Assembly (NCBI RefSeq): GCF_000803645.1
Contig: NZ_CP009122.1
Span: forward strand, 3,200,501 to 3,264,500
Source: Sphingopyxis fribergensis
Lineage (GTDB): Bacteria > Pseudomonadota > Alphaproteobacteria > Sphingomonadales > Sphingomonadaceae
Length of the DNA stretch: 64,000 nt
Reading direction: 5' to 3'
The position numbers and the translations under genes are program-made. How positions within the stretch are numbered: the stretch's first letter is position 1; each line of letters begins with the position of its first letter. The notes under the pieces were generated by a model. That model worked only from the letters and a program-made list of their open reading frames with translations. It was not told where the DNA came from and ran no database searches. Shown one piece after another: positions 25,045 through 34,567 of this stretch.

Positions 25045-26939
25045 TCAGATCCCGAACAGCTTCGCCAGCGATTTTTCGAGCATGAAAAATTGCCAGATCA
25101 GCCGCCCATGATCGCGCCGCCCCGACTGGTGCGCCGCAACGATGCGTTCGATTTCGGCCATGTCGAACCAGCCCGAACGCGCGAGCGTCGAAGAGGCCGC
25201 GAGCGCCTTCGCCTGCTGGGCGAGCGGACCGCGGAACCAGTGCGATACCGGCGTCACAAAACCCATTTTCGGGCGGTACAGGATATCGTGCGGCAGATAG
25301 CGTTCCATCGCCTGCTTCATGATCGCCTTGCCCGTCCCGCGCTTGACACGCATCGACGCGGGCAGGCTCGCGGCGAATTCGATCAACCGGTAATCAAGCA
25401 GCGGCTCGCGCGCCTCCAGGCTGACCGCCATGCTCATCCGGTCGGTCTTGGTCAGGATGTCGCCGGGTAGCCAGATTTGCAGGTCGGCATATTGCGCGCG
25501 GTCGAGTGGCTCGCGCGCGGGAGCCTCGGCCATCGCTTTCCAGTACCGCGTCTCTGCGACATGATCGCCGAGTGCATGATGCGCGGCGTCGTTGAACAGA
25601 CGCGATCGTTGCGCCTGCCCCGTCACCCCAACCGCCTCGGCATAACCCTCAGCGCCGCTTTTCGACAGGCTGGCGAGCGTCGCGCGGGCGCGCAGCGGGC
25701 GCGGCGCCCAATCCATTTGCGGCCAGACGTGCGACAAGGGGCCGAGCAGGCCGCGACGCAAGAAGCCGGGAATCAGGCCGCGAAGCCTTTCTTCCTGGTG
25801 CTGGAACACAAGGCGGCGGTATCCCGCGAAGGCTTCGTCGGCGCCGTCGCCCGATAGCGCTACCGTCACCTCTTCGCGCGCCAGTTCGCAGACGCGATAG
25901 GTCGGCAGTGCGCTGGCATCGGCAAAGGGTTCGTCGAAGTGATCGGCAATCTTGTCGACGAGCGTGAAGTCGCCCGACGACACGGTGCGCGCGCGATGAT
26001 CGGTCGCGAAACGCTCGGCGATCTGCTGGGCGTAGGCCGTTTCGTCGAGCGCTGCCTGATCGAAGCCGATGGTGCAGGTCTTGACCGCCTTCGCGCTCGC
26101 CTCGGCCATCAACGCAACAACCGCGCTACTGTCGACCCCACCCGACAGAAAGGCACCGAGCGGCACGTCGGACACCATGCGGTCGGTCACTGCGGCGCGC
26201 ATCAGATGGACGAGATGCTCGGCCGCCTCGCCTTCGCTCGCGCGGATGCGTTTCGAGAAATCGGGCGCCCACCAGCGCGTCGGCGCGGGCACGGGCTTGC
26301 CGCGCTCGAGCATCAGATAATGGCCGGCGGGCAATTTTCGACACCGGCCACGATACAATTGTCGTCGGGGACATAGCCGAAGGCGAGGAAATCCTCGATC
26401 GCGGTCAGATTCGCTTCCTGCCGCAGAAGCGGATTGCGGAGCAGGCCCTTCAATTCCGATGCGAACGCCACCGACCCATCGGACAGGCGAACATAATGGA
26501 GCGGCTTTACCCCCAGCCGGTCGCGCGCGAGAAACAGGCAACCGCGTTGATGATCGTGGATCGCAAAGGCGAACATGCCGTTGAGCCGCGACAGGCAATC
26601 CGGACCCCATTGGCGCCACGCGGCGATGATGACCTCGGTGTCGCCGCTGGTGCGGAACCGGTGACCGCGATCCTCAAGTTCGGCGCGGAGTTCGCGGAAA
26701 TTGTAGATTTCGCCATTATAGGTGAGCGTCACGAGTTCATCGTCGCTCGCCATCGGTTGCGGACTGCCCGCGATATCGATGATCGAGAGGCGAAGGTGAC
26801 CGAGCCCGACGCCGGGCGCGGTCCATTCGCCCGATCCGTCGGGGCCGCGGTGCTGCATCGGCTGGAGCATCGCGCGAAGGCGTGCGGGGTCGACCGGCTT
26901 GGCCGTCTCCAGATGATAGATGCCCGCGATCCCACACAT
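25045..26939 (-). pseudogene. XrtA-associated asparagine synthase-like amidotransferase with a one-base frameshift
   Basis: The frame starting M-C-G-I-A-G-I at 26939 is the glutamine amidotransferase half (Cys2 nucleophile, then R-G-P-D-G-S-G, N-G-E-I-Y-N). It breaks after G-V-E near 26338 and stops shortly after. The second frame continues at K-L-P-A-G-H-Y-L and carries the synthetase half with the pyrophosphatase loop S-G-G-V-D-S-S. Adding one A in the A-run at 26335-26338 would restore a single protein of about 631 aa. It matches amidotransferase 1 of the exosortase A system, thought to amidate a cell-surface sugar or amino sugar. Either the gene is broken or the assembly has a base missing. 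Confidence 0.85.
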
Positions 26940-26950
26940 ATAGCCGAGGC

Positions 26951-28426
26951 CTAGCGGGTTTTGAGCGCGCGGTCAGCCATCGCTTTGGCTCCGCCCGACG
27001 CGGAAACGAAATCCTCTATCGCATTGCGTCCGCCCTGACGCTCTTCGCTCGATATGATCAACGACAGCGCACGCGGGTCGCCGCCGAACAGTCGCGCCTT
27101 GAGGCCCGCAAGTTTCGCGCGGCGCGGATCGCCGGTCACGTCGCCGCCAACGGCATACCAGGTCGCAACGTCGCGCAGCACTGGGCCGGGATGCAACAGC
27201 CGTTCGGTCTTCGCCCCCTCGATCGACGGCAGCGGCGCGCTCCACGCCCACTTGCTGTCGGGGTCGATCGCGCCTTGACCGAATGCGACAACTTCGCGGC
27301 CTTCGGCCTGCCGTTCGTAGCCGCCCATCGCGACGGCCACTGCTTGTCCCCTGTCATTGGAAAAATGGTGCAACTGCCGCCGATCGGCCCCGTCGAAACG
27401 CGGGGCCCACGTCGTCCCCTCAGCCCGCGCCTCGCTCCATCCCGGCGGCGCCTTTATCGAAATATCGGATAGTGTGGCGCTGCGACTACCCACCAGATGA
27501 CCCCAGCCGACGAACAGCAAGGGAATCGCAAGCGCCGCAGGCAACACCGCTTTTTCCGGCCCGGCAAAGCGCGGCACACCCGCCAGCCCGCGCACATCGA
27601 CCGCCGCATCGTTCGCCGGCCGGTCGAACCAGCGACGCGCGACGAGCATGACAAGCAGGATTACCGCGCCGAAGAAGAACCATCCGTAAAAGACATGGTC
27701 GATTCCCCCCGCAGCCTCGATCCCCCAGATTTCAGCGGCGACCATCGTGCCGTATGCGCGCAGCGCGTTGGCGAGGATCGTCGTTGCCAGCGCGAGCAGG
27801 ACGAAAATGATCCGCCGCGTCCAGCTACGAAAGCACAGATGCGCCGCGAATGTGGCGTAAGCGAGCATCGCAATCAGGAAATTGACCCCCGAGCACGCTT
27901 CGGCAACCTCGAAGAAGCCGGCGGGGGTGGTGATGAAGACACCCTCCATCTCCGCCCGGATGCCCGACAGATGGAGCAGCACCATGCTGATATGCGCGGT
28001 GAGCGTCTGGAGCAGCGGCACCAATTCCTCGCCGAATGGCACCAGCAGCAGCGCATAGCCGAGCGGGAAGAGCAGTCCGCGCACAAGCTTTTCGCCGAGC
28101 GCCGCCGCAACCGCGCCCTGCAGCATCAGGATCAGGCCGAGTTGGCGGAACAGGGCGACACCCGCAGCCTCGCCGACGAGCCACACCAGCCCCGCGCCCG
28201 CCATCCATATCAGCCCCGGCCACCAAAAGACCGGCGTCAGCGGCCGCAGCAGCGCGATACGCTGCGACACCAGCCAGCCGATCATCGGCACGATCAACAG
28301 GCAATGGGTGAAGGTCGAACTGTTCCACCAGATGCCCGCGACATCGGCAGCCTCGCGCCAGAAGATCGCAAAGATCGCCGCCGACAGCAGCGCCAGCGCG
28401 CCAAGGTGGCGTTGCCACAGCGTCAT
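26951..28426 (-). CDS. xrtA: Exosortase A with EpsI-type C-terminal domain
   Basis: The 491-aa protein has about eight membrane segments and then a soluble EpsI-like domain from residue 290. The transpeptidase-like triad is present: C178 in E-A-C-S-G-V-N, R223 in N-A-L-R-A-Y-G, and H244 in I-D-H-V-F-Y-G-W. XrtA cleaves PEP-CTERM proteins at the inner membrane and is linked to exopolysaccharide export. The ATG at 28426 overlaps the glycosyltransferase stop (ATGA); a longer frame from 28552 is rejected. The asparagine-synthase-like gene follows after 11 bases. No PEP-CTERM substrate gene is seen in this window. Confidence 0.93.
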   Translation of the reverse strand: MTLWQRHLGALALLSAAIFAIFWREAADVAGIWWNSSTFTHCLLIVPMIGWLVSQRIALLRPLTPVFWWPGLIWMAGAGLVWLVGEAAGVALFRQLGLILMLQGAVAAALGEKLVRGLLFPLGYALLLVPFGEELVPLLQTLTAHISMVLLHLSGIRAEMEGVFITTPAGFFEVAEACSGVNFLIAMLAYATFAAHLCFRSWTRRIIFVLLALATTILANALRAYGTMVAAEIWGIEAAGGIDHVFYGWFFFGAVILLVMLVARRWFDRPANDAAVDVRGLAGVPRFAGPEKAVLPAALAIPLLFVGWGHLVGSRSATLSDISIKAPPGWSEARAEGTTWAPRFDGADRRQLHHFSNDRGQAVAVAMGGYERQAEGREVVAFGQGAIDPDSKWAWSAPLPSIEGAKTERLLHPGPVLRDVATWYAVGGDVTGDPRRAKLAGLKARLFGGDPRALSLIISSEERQGGRNAIEDFVSASGGAKAMADRALKTR

Positions 28427-29628
28427 GCTGGCAATCCCAGTAGATCGCCGAGCGGCGCGAGCCGGGCGTCCCAGCCATAGCGCACGGTCATCCGCGCACG
28501 CGCCGCCTGCCCCATCTTTGCCGCCGTGCCGCGGTCGTCGAAAAGCGAACATACGGCGTCGGCCATCGCGGCAGTATCGTCGGCGACGAGCAGATGTTCG
28601 CCCGGCGTCGCATCGACCCCTTCGGCCGCGGCGGCGCTTGCAACAACCGGGCGCGCCATCGCCATCGCCTCGAGCAGCTTGTTCTGCACGCCGCGCGCCA
28701 GCAGCAGCGGCGCGACCACCGCGTCGGCGGCGGCGAGCCAGGGGCGCACATCGGGAACCTCGCCGGTCACCGTCACGCCGGGGAGTGTTGCGAGCGCGCG
28801 CACCTCATCGGTCGGTGCGCGGCCGACGATCGCAAAGCGCGCTTGCGGTTGACGGTTGCGGATCAACGGCAGGATGTCGGCCGCGAACCAGCGCACTGCG
28901 TCGATATTGGGGCGATAATCCATCTGGCCGGTGAAGACTGCGAGCGGTCCCTCGCCAACGCCGACAGGTTCCAGCATCACCGCCGGATCGAAGCGATCGG
29001 TGTCGATGCCATTCTCGACCGCGCGCACCTTGCCGGCGCCCAGCCCGCTGCGGCTACGAAACAGCGCCGCCTCCGCCTCGCTGACGAATAGGCTGGCATC
29101 GACGCGGCGTGCGACTTCGGCCTCGTAAGCGCCAAGCACGCGCGCTTCGCGTCGATGCACCCAGTTCAGCGGCAGGCGTTTGTCCTGTTCGGCGTAGGTT
29201 GCGAATTTGGCGGAGTCGACGTCGACGAAATCCATCAGCACCGGACCGTTGAAAGCGGCCGGGATATATTGCGCCATCTGGCCCGAGAAGGCGACGATAT
29301 GCGTGATGCCGCCTCCGCCAGTCAGTTCATCGACATGGCGCGCCAGCGTCGCATTGCGGAACAGCCGGTTCGATACGGGCTCGCCGTGCAGCACCGCTTG
29401 CGCCAGCGCCAATAGACGCGAAGCATCGCGCACTTCGATCGTCAGGCTCTTGCAAAGTGGCGCCATTTTCTTGCGCGCAGATTCGGCCTCTTTCTTATTG
29501 TCGGCGAACGCCGCGACATGGAGGGGCGCGAGCTTCGCCAGCGCTTCGAACATATGCCAGCTGCGGATCCGGTCGCCGCGGTCGGGGGGCCAGGGCGCGC
29601 GGTGAACGAGGAACAGGATTTCGGCCAT
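28423..29628 (-). CDS. XrtA-associated family 1/4-type glycosyltransferase
   Basis: The 401-aa product begins M-A-E-I-L-F-L-V-H-R-A-P-W-P-P-D-R-G-D-R-I-R, a signature of the PEP-CTERM/exosortase A system glycosyltransferases. The C-terminal half has the GT-B nucleotide-sugar site with E-A-M-A-M-A-R-P-V-V near residues 325-334. It should transfer a sugar to the polysaccharide repeat. The ATG at 29628 overlaps the FemAB stop by one base. A longer frame to 29976 belongs to the neighbouring gene read in another frame. Confidence 0.9.
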   Translation of the reverse strand: MAEILFLVHRAPWPPDRGDRIRSWHMFEALAKLAPLHVAAFADNKKEAESARKKMAPLCKSLTIEVRDASRLLALAQAVLHGEPVSNRLFRNATLARHVDELTGGGGITHIVAFSGQMAQYIPAAFNGPVLMDFVDVDSAKFATYAEQDKRLPLNWVHRREARVLGAYEAEVARRVDASLFVSEAEAALFRSRSGLGAGKVRAVENGIDTDRFDPAVMLEPVGVGEGPLAVFTGQMDYRPNIDAVRWFAADILPLIRNRQPQARFAIVGRAPTDEVRALATLPGVTVTGEVPDVRPWLAAADAVVAPLLLARGVQNKLLEAMAMARPVVASAAAAEGVDATPGEHLLVADDTAAMADAVCSLFDDRGTAAKMGQAARARMTVRYGWDARLAPLGDLLGLPA

Positions 29629-30689
29629 TACCCCAGCCCGCGCGCGATCAGCGGCCCGATCCGGTTCGCCGCCCACAGCGGCAGTTTCTTCCACAGGTCG
29701 ACCTGCAGCCGGTATTTGGCGCTGTTCGGATTGGTGTCGCGCGCGACCTCGCCCGGCGCGAGCCAGCGGGCGTAGACGAGCGGCTGGGGCTCGAAACCCC
29801 AATTCTTCTTGTAGGCGAAGGGCCCGGTCCCAATCTTCGACCGGCCAAAATCGAAGCGCGTGCAACCCTTGGTTCGCGCGTGACGCATCAGGGCGAAGTA
29901 CATGAGTTCGTTGGCGCGGAGGCGGCGGGCGTCGGTGGTGCCGCCGCCCCAATAGGGCATGACGGTGCCGCGCCAAGTGAGGCTGAGGACGCTGGCCACA
30001 ACTTCACGATCATTGCGCACATTGAGGATGTCGGCATCGTCGCCGAAGGCGTCAATTACGCATGAAAACAATGATTTAGGGAAAACTGGGGTGCCGAGGT
30101 TGCGGACGCTGGTCGCATAGATGCGATAATGGTCGCGTTGGTCCTGTTCGGAACGGCCGGTGGTGACGGTGAGGCCGCTTTCGAGCGCCTTGCGAACCTC
30201 GGCGCGCTGTTTGCGCGGGATACCTAGGAGTTCGGCGTCGTCGTCGAGGGCGAGGTCGCGGGCGAAGCCGGCGTAAGTGCCTTCCTCGACCTGCCAGCCC
30301 TCGGGCAGGGGACCCCCGCGCAGTTCGACCGATGGAACGCCGAGTGAGCGGGCCATGTCGGCCGCGCCTTGCGCGAGCGTCGCCGCCACGGCCGCATTGT
30401 CGGCGAGGATGCCGCCGCCCACCGCGAAACCGCTGGCGACCAGCGCCTGCCCGAATAGTCGCGAGCGGATATGATGGAGCGGCAGGAGACCGGTCACCCT
30501 GCCTTCGGCATCGCGCGCGGTGACGAGATGGCAGCGGTGGCCGGTCGCCTTGGTGATCGCCTCGCACCAGCTGCGGCTTTGAAAGGGGGTCGCGTCCGGG
30601 TGCGCGGCGACATAGGCATCCCATGCGACCGCATCAGACAGTGGCGTGCCGGAAAATCCGTCCTTCGCGGGAAGCGTCGGCGCGTTCAC
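29628..30689 (-). CDS. XrtA-associated FemAB-family protein
   Basis: The 353-aa protein has the GNAT-fold layout of the FemAB family linked with PEP-CTERM systems: early S-R-S-W-C-E-A-I near residue 40 and later G-R-S-K-I-G-T-G, F-A-Y-K-K-N-W-G-F near the end. It may attach an amino acid or acyl group to a cell-surface polymer. The start is GTG at 30689, inside a GTGA overlap with the deacetylase stop; the 130 codons upstream in this frame run through the deacetylase gene in another frame. Confidence 0.88.
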   Translation of the reverse strand: MNAPTLPAKDGFSGTPLSDAVAWDAYVAAHPDATPFQSRSWCEAITKATGHRCHLVTARDAEGRVTGLLPLHHIRSRLFGQALVASGFAVGGGILADNAAVAATLAQGAADMARSLGVPSVELRGGPLPEGWQVEEGTYAGFARDLALDDDAELLGIPRKQRAEVRKALESGLTVTTGRSEQDQRDHYRIYATSVRNLGTPVFPKSLFSCVIDAFGDDADILNVRNDREVVASVLSLTWRGTVMPYWGGGTTDARRLRANELMYFALMRHARTKGCTRFDFGRSKIGTGPFAYKKNWGFEPQPLVYARWLAPGEVARDTNPNSAKYRLQVDLWKKLPLWAANRIGPLIARGLG

Positions 30690-31546
30690 GCCGCGGCGCG
30701 CCAGGGCAATGCGCGCTGTTGCTGCGCGAAGAGCAAGGCGTCGGCCCGGGTCCATTCGAAATCGGTGAGCAATTTCTTCAGCTTGCCGGCCATCGCCGAC
30801 AAGCCGCTGTAATGCCGGATCTTCGACCGCATCGGCGCATCTGCGACGCGCGGCTGGCCGGGGTCGATTTCCCACGGATGGAAATAGAGGATCGCCGGAT
30901 GCCCTTCCTCGTTCATTCGCGCGATCGCCCAGCGCGTGAAGCGATAAGGCAGCATCCGCATGAAACCGCCGCCGCCCGCGGCCAGCGTGCGTCCGGCAAA
31001 GCGCGCGGTGGTGACCGGCCATTCGACAAGGTCGCTGTCGGGGAGCGGGCGCCAGGCATGGCGCGGGCTTTGCGGCCAACCATAATGATCGTGGACGACG
31101 GGCGCGACGCTCGACGAATAGGCATAGCCCTGTTCGGCGAGCACGGCATGCGCCCAGGGCGTGCGCGTATCGACCGAGAAGCTCGGCGCGCGATAGCCGT
31201 GGATCGCAACCCCGCCGAGGTCTTCGAGGATCGCCCGCGTCTTCCGGAGGTCCGCCGCAAATTCGTCGGCGGTCATGTTGAAGACGCGCTTATGGTCATA
31301 GCCGTGGCTGGCAAGCTCGTGCCCCGCCGCAACGATGCGCTTGATCAGCGCGGGATAGCGTTCGGCAACCCAGCCCAGCGTGAAGAAGGTTCCCTTTGCC
31401 CCCGCCTCGGCGAAAATCTGCAGCACCGTGTCGCAATTCGCCTCGACGCGGCATTCGAGGGTCGGCCAGTCGGCACGGTCGATCGTGCGCTCAAAGGCGC
31501 CGACCTGGAACCAGTCCTCGACATCGACCGACAGGCCGTTCTGCAT
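30686..31546 (-). CDS. XrtA-associated polysaccharide deacetylase
   Basis: The 286-aa protein shows the NodB-type motifs: S-V-D-V-E-D-W near residues 6-12 (catalytic base and metal Asp), A-S-H-G-Y-D-H near 79-85 (two metal histidines), and R-A-P-S-F-S near 118. It fits the PEP-CTERM/XrtA-system deacetylase family, which should remove acetyl groups from amino sugars of the exopolysaccharide. No signal peptide is evident. It is followed by FemAB with a four-base overlap and starts 45 bases after the AAA ATPase gene. Confidence 0.9.
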   Translation of the reverse strand: MQNGLSVDVEDWFQVGAFERTIDRADWPTLECRVEANCDTVLQIFAEAGAKGTFFTLGWVAERYPALIKRIVAAGHELASHGYDHKRVFNMTADEFAADLRKTRAILEDLGGVAIHGYRAPSFSVDTRTPWAHAVLAEQGYAYSSSVAPVVHDHYGWPQSPRHAWRPLPDSDLVEWPVTTARFAGRTLAAGGGGFMRMLPYRFTRWAIARMNEEGHPAILYFHPWEIDPGQPRVADAPMRSKIRHYSGLSAMAGKLKKLLTDFEWTRADALLFAQQQRALPWRAAA

Positions 31547-31591
31547 TTTTCGTCACCTTCATCAGCGGGATAGCCGATTTCGGCCGGGTTG

Positions 31592-32833
31592 TCAGGCAGC
31601 CCAGGTCCGCGAATTTGCCGGATTGGGTGCATTTTCGGGATCGCGCTCGACCCATTCGATCAGCAAGTCGAGCACGCGGCGGAGCGCGGCATCCTGTTCG
31701 ACGAGGCGGTCCTCGAGCGACGCAATCTGCTTTTCGAGCGCGGCGAGCTGTTCGGGGTCGACCGTGGGCAAGGCCGGAGTCGGGTCGGGCGAGGTCTGCG
31801 TGACGACCGGTGTAGGTTCGGCGAGCACGGGATCGGCAGGCGCGGCGAAGGGCGCCGGACCGTCGGCAACCGGCGCCGCGGCGCGTGCCGGCCATTCGAG
31901 TGTGGTTTCGTTCGCGGCTTGCGGTGCAGCGAAGGGCGCCGGGGTCGGCGCGACCGCGGTTGCGGCAGCGGCGACGACGTCGTCGACGGGCAGCGGCGTG
32001 AGCGTTGCCGCGTCGATACCGCGATCGGCCTCGATCTCCGCAACCACCGAGCGCACGTTCTGCGCGGTGATGCGGTGCATCTGTTCGACCGCGCCGTAAA
32101 GCAGCAAACGGCTGACCAGCACGTTCAATTTGCGCGGCACGCCTTCGCTGTAATCGAAGATTTCCTCGAACGCGTCGGGGCTGAAGCTGGGATTCCCCGT
32201 CCAGCCGACCTTGCCGAGGCGGTGGAGGATATAGGGTTCGACCTCCTCAGGCTCCATCGGGTCGAGGTGGTGCGTCGCGATCACCCGCTGGCGCAGCTGT
32301 TCGAGCGTCGGCGAGTGGAAGAGCGTCTGGCGGAATTCGGGCTGACCGAGCAGGAAGATCTGGAGCAGCGAATGACCGCCAAGCTGGAAGTTCGAGAGCA
32401 TGCGCAGCTCTTCAAGCGCCGAGATGGCGAGATTCTGTCCTTCGTCGACGATCAGCAGCGTGCGGCGACCGGCGCGCGCTTGTTCGCGAAGATATTCCTC
32501 CATCGAGCGCAGCAGCTCGGCCTTGCTCTGCCCTTCCCACTCGATGCCGAATTGTTCGGCGACGAGGCGGAGAAGATCGTCGCCCTCGACCTGCGTGGAC
32601 ACCAGCTTGACCGCGGTCAGGCGGTTCGGGTCGATCGTGTTCATCAGATGGCCAACAAGCGTCGTCTTGCCCGCGCCGACGTCGCCGGTGATGACGATGA
32701 AGCCTTCGCCCTGCGCGAGGCCGTAACCGAGGTAGGACATCGCTTTGCGGTGCGTGCCGCTTTCGAAATAGAAATGCGGGTCTGGCGTCAGCTGGAACGG
32801 ACGCCCGGTAAAACCATAGAACTGATCGTACAT
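31592..32833 (-). CDS. XrtA-associated AAA ATPase (ExeA-like)
   Basis: The 413-aa protein begins M-Y-D-Q-F-Y-G-F-T-G-R-P-F, the standard start of this general-secretion/PEP-CTERM ATPase family. Walker A is G-D-V-G-A-G-K-T (50-57) and Walker B L-L-I-V-D-E-G-Q. The last 150 residues are rich in alanine and proline and end in a short coiled coil; this tail is longer than in many relatives. It should couple ATP use to assembly or regulation of the export machine. It sits between the outer-membrane barrel gene and the deacetylase gene. Confidence 0.92.
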   Translation of the reverse strand: MYDQFYGFTGRPFQLTPDPHFYFESGTHRKAMSYLGYGLAQGEGFIVITGDVGAGKTTLVGHLMNTIDPNRLTAVKLVSTQVEGDDLLRLVAEQFGIEWEGQSKAELLRSMEEYLREQARAGRRTLLIVDEGQNLAISALEELRMLSNFQLGGHSLLQIFLLGQPEFRQTLFHSPTLEQLRQRVIATHHLDPMEPEEVEPYILHRLGKVGWTGNPSFSPDAFEEIFDYSEGVPRKLNVLVSRLLLYGAVEQMHRITAQNVRSVVAEIEADRGIDAATLTPLPVDDVVAAAATAVAPTPAPFAAPQAANETTLEWPARAAAPVADGPAPFAAPADPVLAEPTPVVTQTSPDPTPALPTVDPEQLAALEKQIASLEDRLVEQDAALRRVLDLLIEWVERDPENAPNPANSRTWAA

Positions 32834-32854
32834 CGTAAAATTCCCGTTGCTTGG

Positions 32855-34567
32855 TCAGAAGTTGTAACGAAGTCCCACCAAAGCTGAACCGATAAGCTGG
32901 CTGTTGAAACCTTCTTGGTCGAAGGCGTTGATGCTGGCCGCGGCGGTCCCCGTGAGCCCGCGCCAGAAGCGCCGCGCATAGGATGCGGTCAGGCCCGCCG
33001 ACTGGACGTCGCTGGCGCCCGGCGCGCCATTGTCGAAATAATTGACGTAACCCGACAGGCCGAGGTCGGAATCGACGTCGAGCTGGCGCCCCGCGGAGAC
33101 GAAGAGATAATAATTCTCGTCCTTGATCCCGTTGAGGCTGCCGATCGGCGACAGCAAGGGCGCGAGCAGTTTGCGCCGGTCGTAACCGATGCCGACGCCA
33201 TAGCTCCACCCGCCGAAGCGCGACGACAAAGTCGCCTGCACGCCGCGGCTGCGGTATTGCGCCGAGGTCGAATTGCCGAGTTGGTTGCTCAAACAGCCGC
33301 CACCCTGCTGCCCGAAGACGCAGGGATTTATGTCGCCGCTGATCGGATTGCGGATCGGGTCGAATTGCGTCGGCAGCGCCGCAAGCCCACCCGACAGGCC
33401 GCGGCCGAAGCTCGACAGCCCGTCGTAAACGCCAACCTGGATCGAGGTCGCATGGTCGGCGCGATAGGTGAAGCTGCCGGTGTAGATCGTATCGCCATAG
33501 CGGCGGCCGACCTTCGCTGTCAGCGATGTGCGGCGGCTCGGCTGCCACATCACTCCGGCGTCCCAGATCAGCCCGTCGGTGTCGAACGACAGCTGGCGCG
33601 GGGTCGATTTGTCGGTGATGAATCGGCCGTTCGAATCGCGCACCGGCACGCCGTTGGCGTCAACCACCGGATTGCGCTGGCCGATCTCTATATCCTCGTA
33701 ACCGACGCCGCCGAGCAGCGCGACCGTCGGGCCGATCGGCATCGTGACGTCGGCGCGGACGAACTTGCCCTCGTAGCGTTGATCGAGCTGGCTGGCATCC
33801 TCGCGCTCGTAGCCGCCCGACACCTGCCAGCCGAACGGCAGATCGCCCGGCCGCGCGCCGACGCTGGCCCAGGCGACATGGTTGGTGGAGCTGTCGAAAA
33901 TATCCTGCGGCTGCGTTCCCGGCGACAGGATCGCGGGTTCGTCGACTTCGACCTTGGTATAGCCGAAGCGATAGCCGGCCCCGACGTCGAGCCCGCCGAT
34001 GCGCCGTGCGAAGGTCGGGCCGGCATAGAGCGAGTAAATGTCCGCGACATTGCTGGCATCGCCGATGAACAGACCGCTCGCCGCACCCTGTCCGTCGGCG
34101 CGGGTGCGCGTCGCGAGCGCGCCACCTTCGAGATTGAGGCCGCGCGCCGCCTCGATTCGGCCGCGGAGGAGGCCGCTGACAACATCCGAATCACCGAGAT
34201 CGTCGTTCCATCCGATGCGATGTTCGTAGCGCACCGATCCGGCCAGTTCGGCGCGGTTGGTGACGATCGCGGCATCCACCCCGACCGCAAGGTTCGTATA
34301 GGTGAGGACATCGCCCCCGTTCTTGAGGTCGGCGGTCAGCACCTGGTCGATTTCGAGATAGGGGCTGACGTCGACCGTCCGCTGCGTCCGGCGCCCTTCG
34401 GCGCGCTTCGCTGCGCGGCCCTCGGATGCCGGGGCGCGGGTCGAAGGCTTGTCACCGCCAGCCGGACCGGGATCGCCCGAAAATTGCGCATGCGCGCCCG
34501 TCGCCGTCCCGGCGAGCAGCAGGGCCGCCAGCGTCGATATATGACGCATGGTGGTCGTGGTGCGCAT
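32855..34567 (-). CDS. XrtA-associated outer-membrane beta-barrel protein
   Basis: The 570-aa product has a signal peptide (M-R-T-T-T-T-M-R-H-I-S then an alanine-leucine core cut near A-H-A-Q) and a long repeat of amphipathic strands ending in a C-terminal aromatic (L-R-Y-N-F), as expected for an outer-membrane barrel. It fits the barrel family that accompanies PEP-CTERM exopolysaccharide clusters. It may form or support the outer-membrane passage for the polymer. The ATG at 34567 overlaps the autokinase stop (TGATG), so the frame upstream of it is not used. Confidence 0.88.
   Translation of the reverse strand: MRTTTTMRHISTLAALLLAGTATGAHAQFSGDPGPAGGDKPSTRAPASEGRAAKRAEGRRTQRTVDVSPYLEIDQVLTADLKNGGDVLTYTNLAVGVDAAIVTNRAELAGSVRYEHRIGWNDDLGDSDVVSGLLRGRIEAARGLNLEGGALATRTRADGQGAASGLFIGDASNVADIYSLYAGPTFARRIGGLDVGAGYRFGYTKVEVDEPAILSPGTQPQDIFDSSTNHVAWASVGARPGDLPFGWQVSGGYEREDASQLDQRYEGKFVRADVTMPIGPTVALLGGVGYEDIEIGQRNPVVDANGVPVRDSNGRFITDKSTPRQLSFDTDGLIWDAGVMWQPSRRTSLTAKVGRRYGDTIYTGSFTYRADHATSIQVGVYDGLSSFGRGLSGGLAALPTQFDPIRNPISGDINPCVFGQQGGGCLSNQLGNSTSAQYRSRGVQATLSSRFGGWSYGVGIGYDRRKLLAPLLSPIGSLNGIKDENYYLFVSAGRQLDVDSDLGLSGYVNYFDNGAPGASDVQSAGLTASYARRFWRGLTGTAAASINAFDQEGFNSQLIGSALVGLRYNF

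Noticed and set aside
27497..28480. Plus-strand frame opposite xrtA
   Set aside because: It is highly charged and has low-complexity composition; the minus-strand exosortase has membrane segments and its catalytic triad.
29629..29976. Upstream extension of the glycosyltransferase gene
   Set aside because: The in-frame sequence above 29628 is the FemAB gene in another frame and the family start M-A-E-I-L-F-L-V-H-R lies at 29628.
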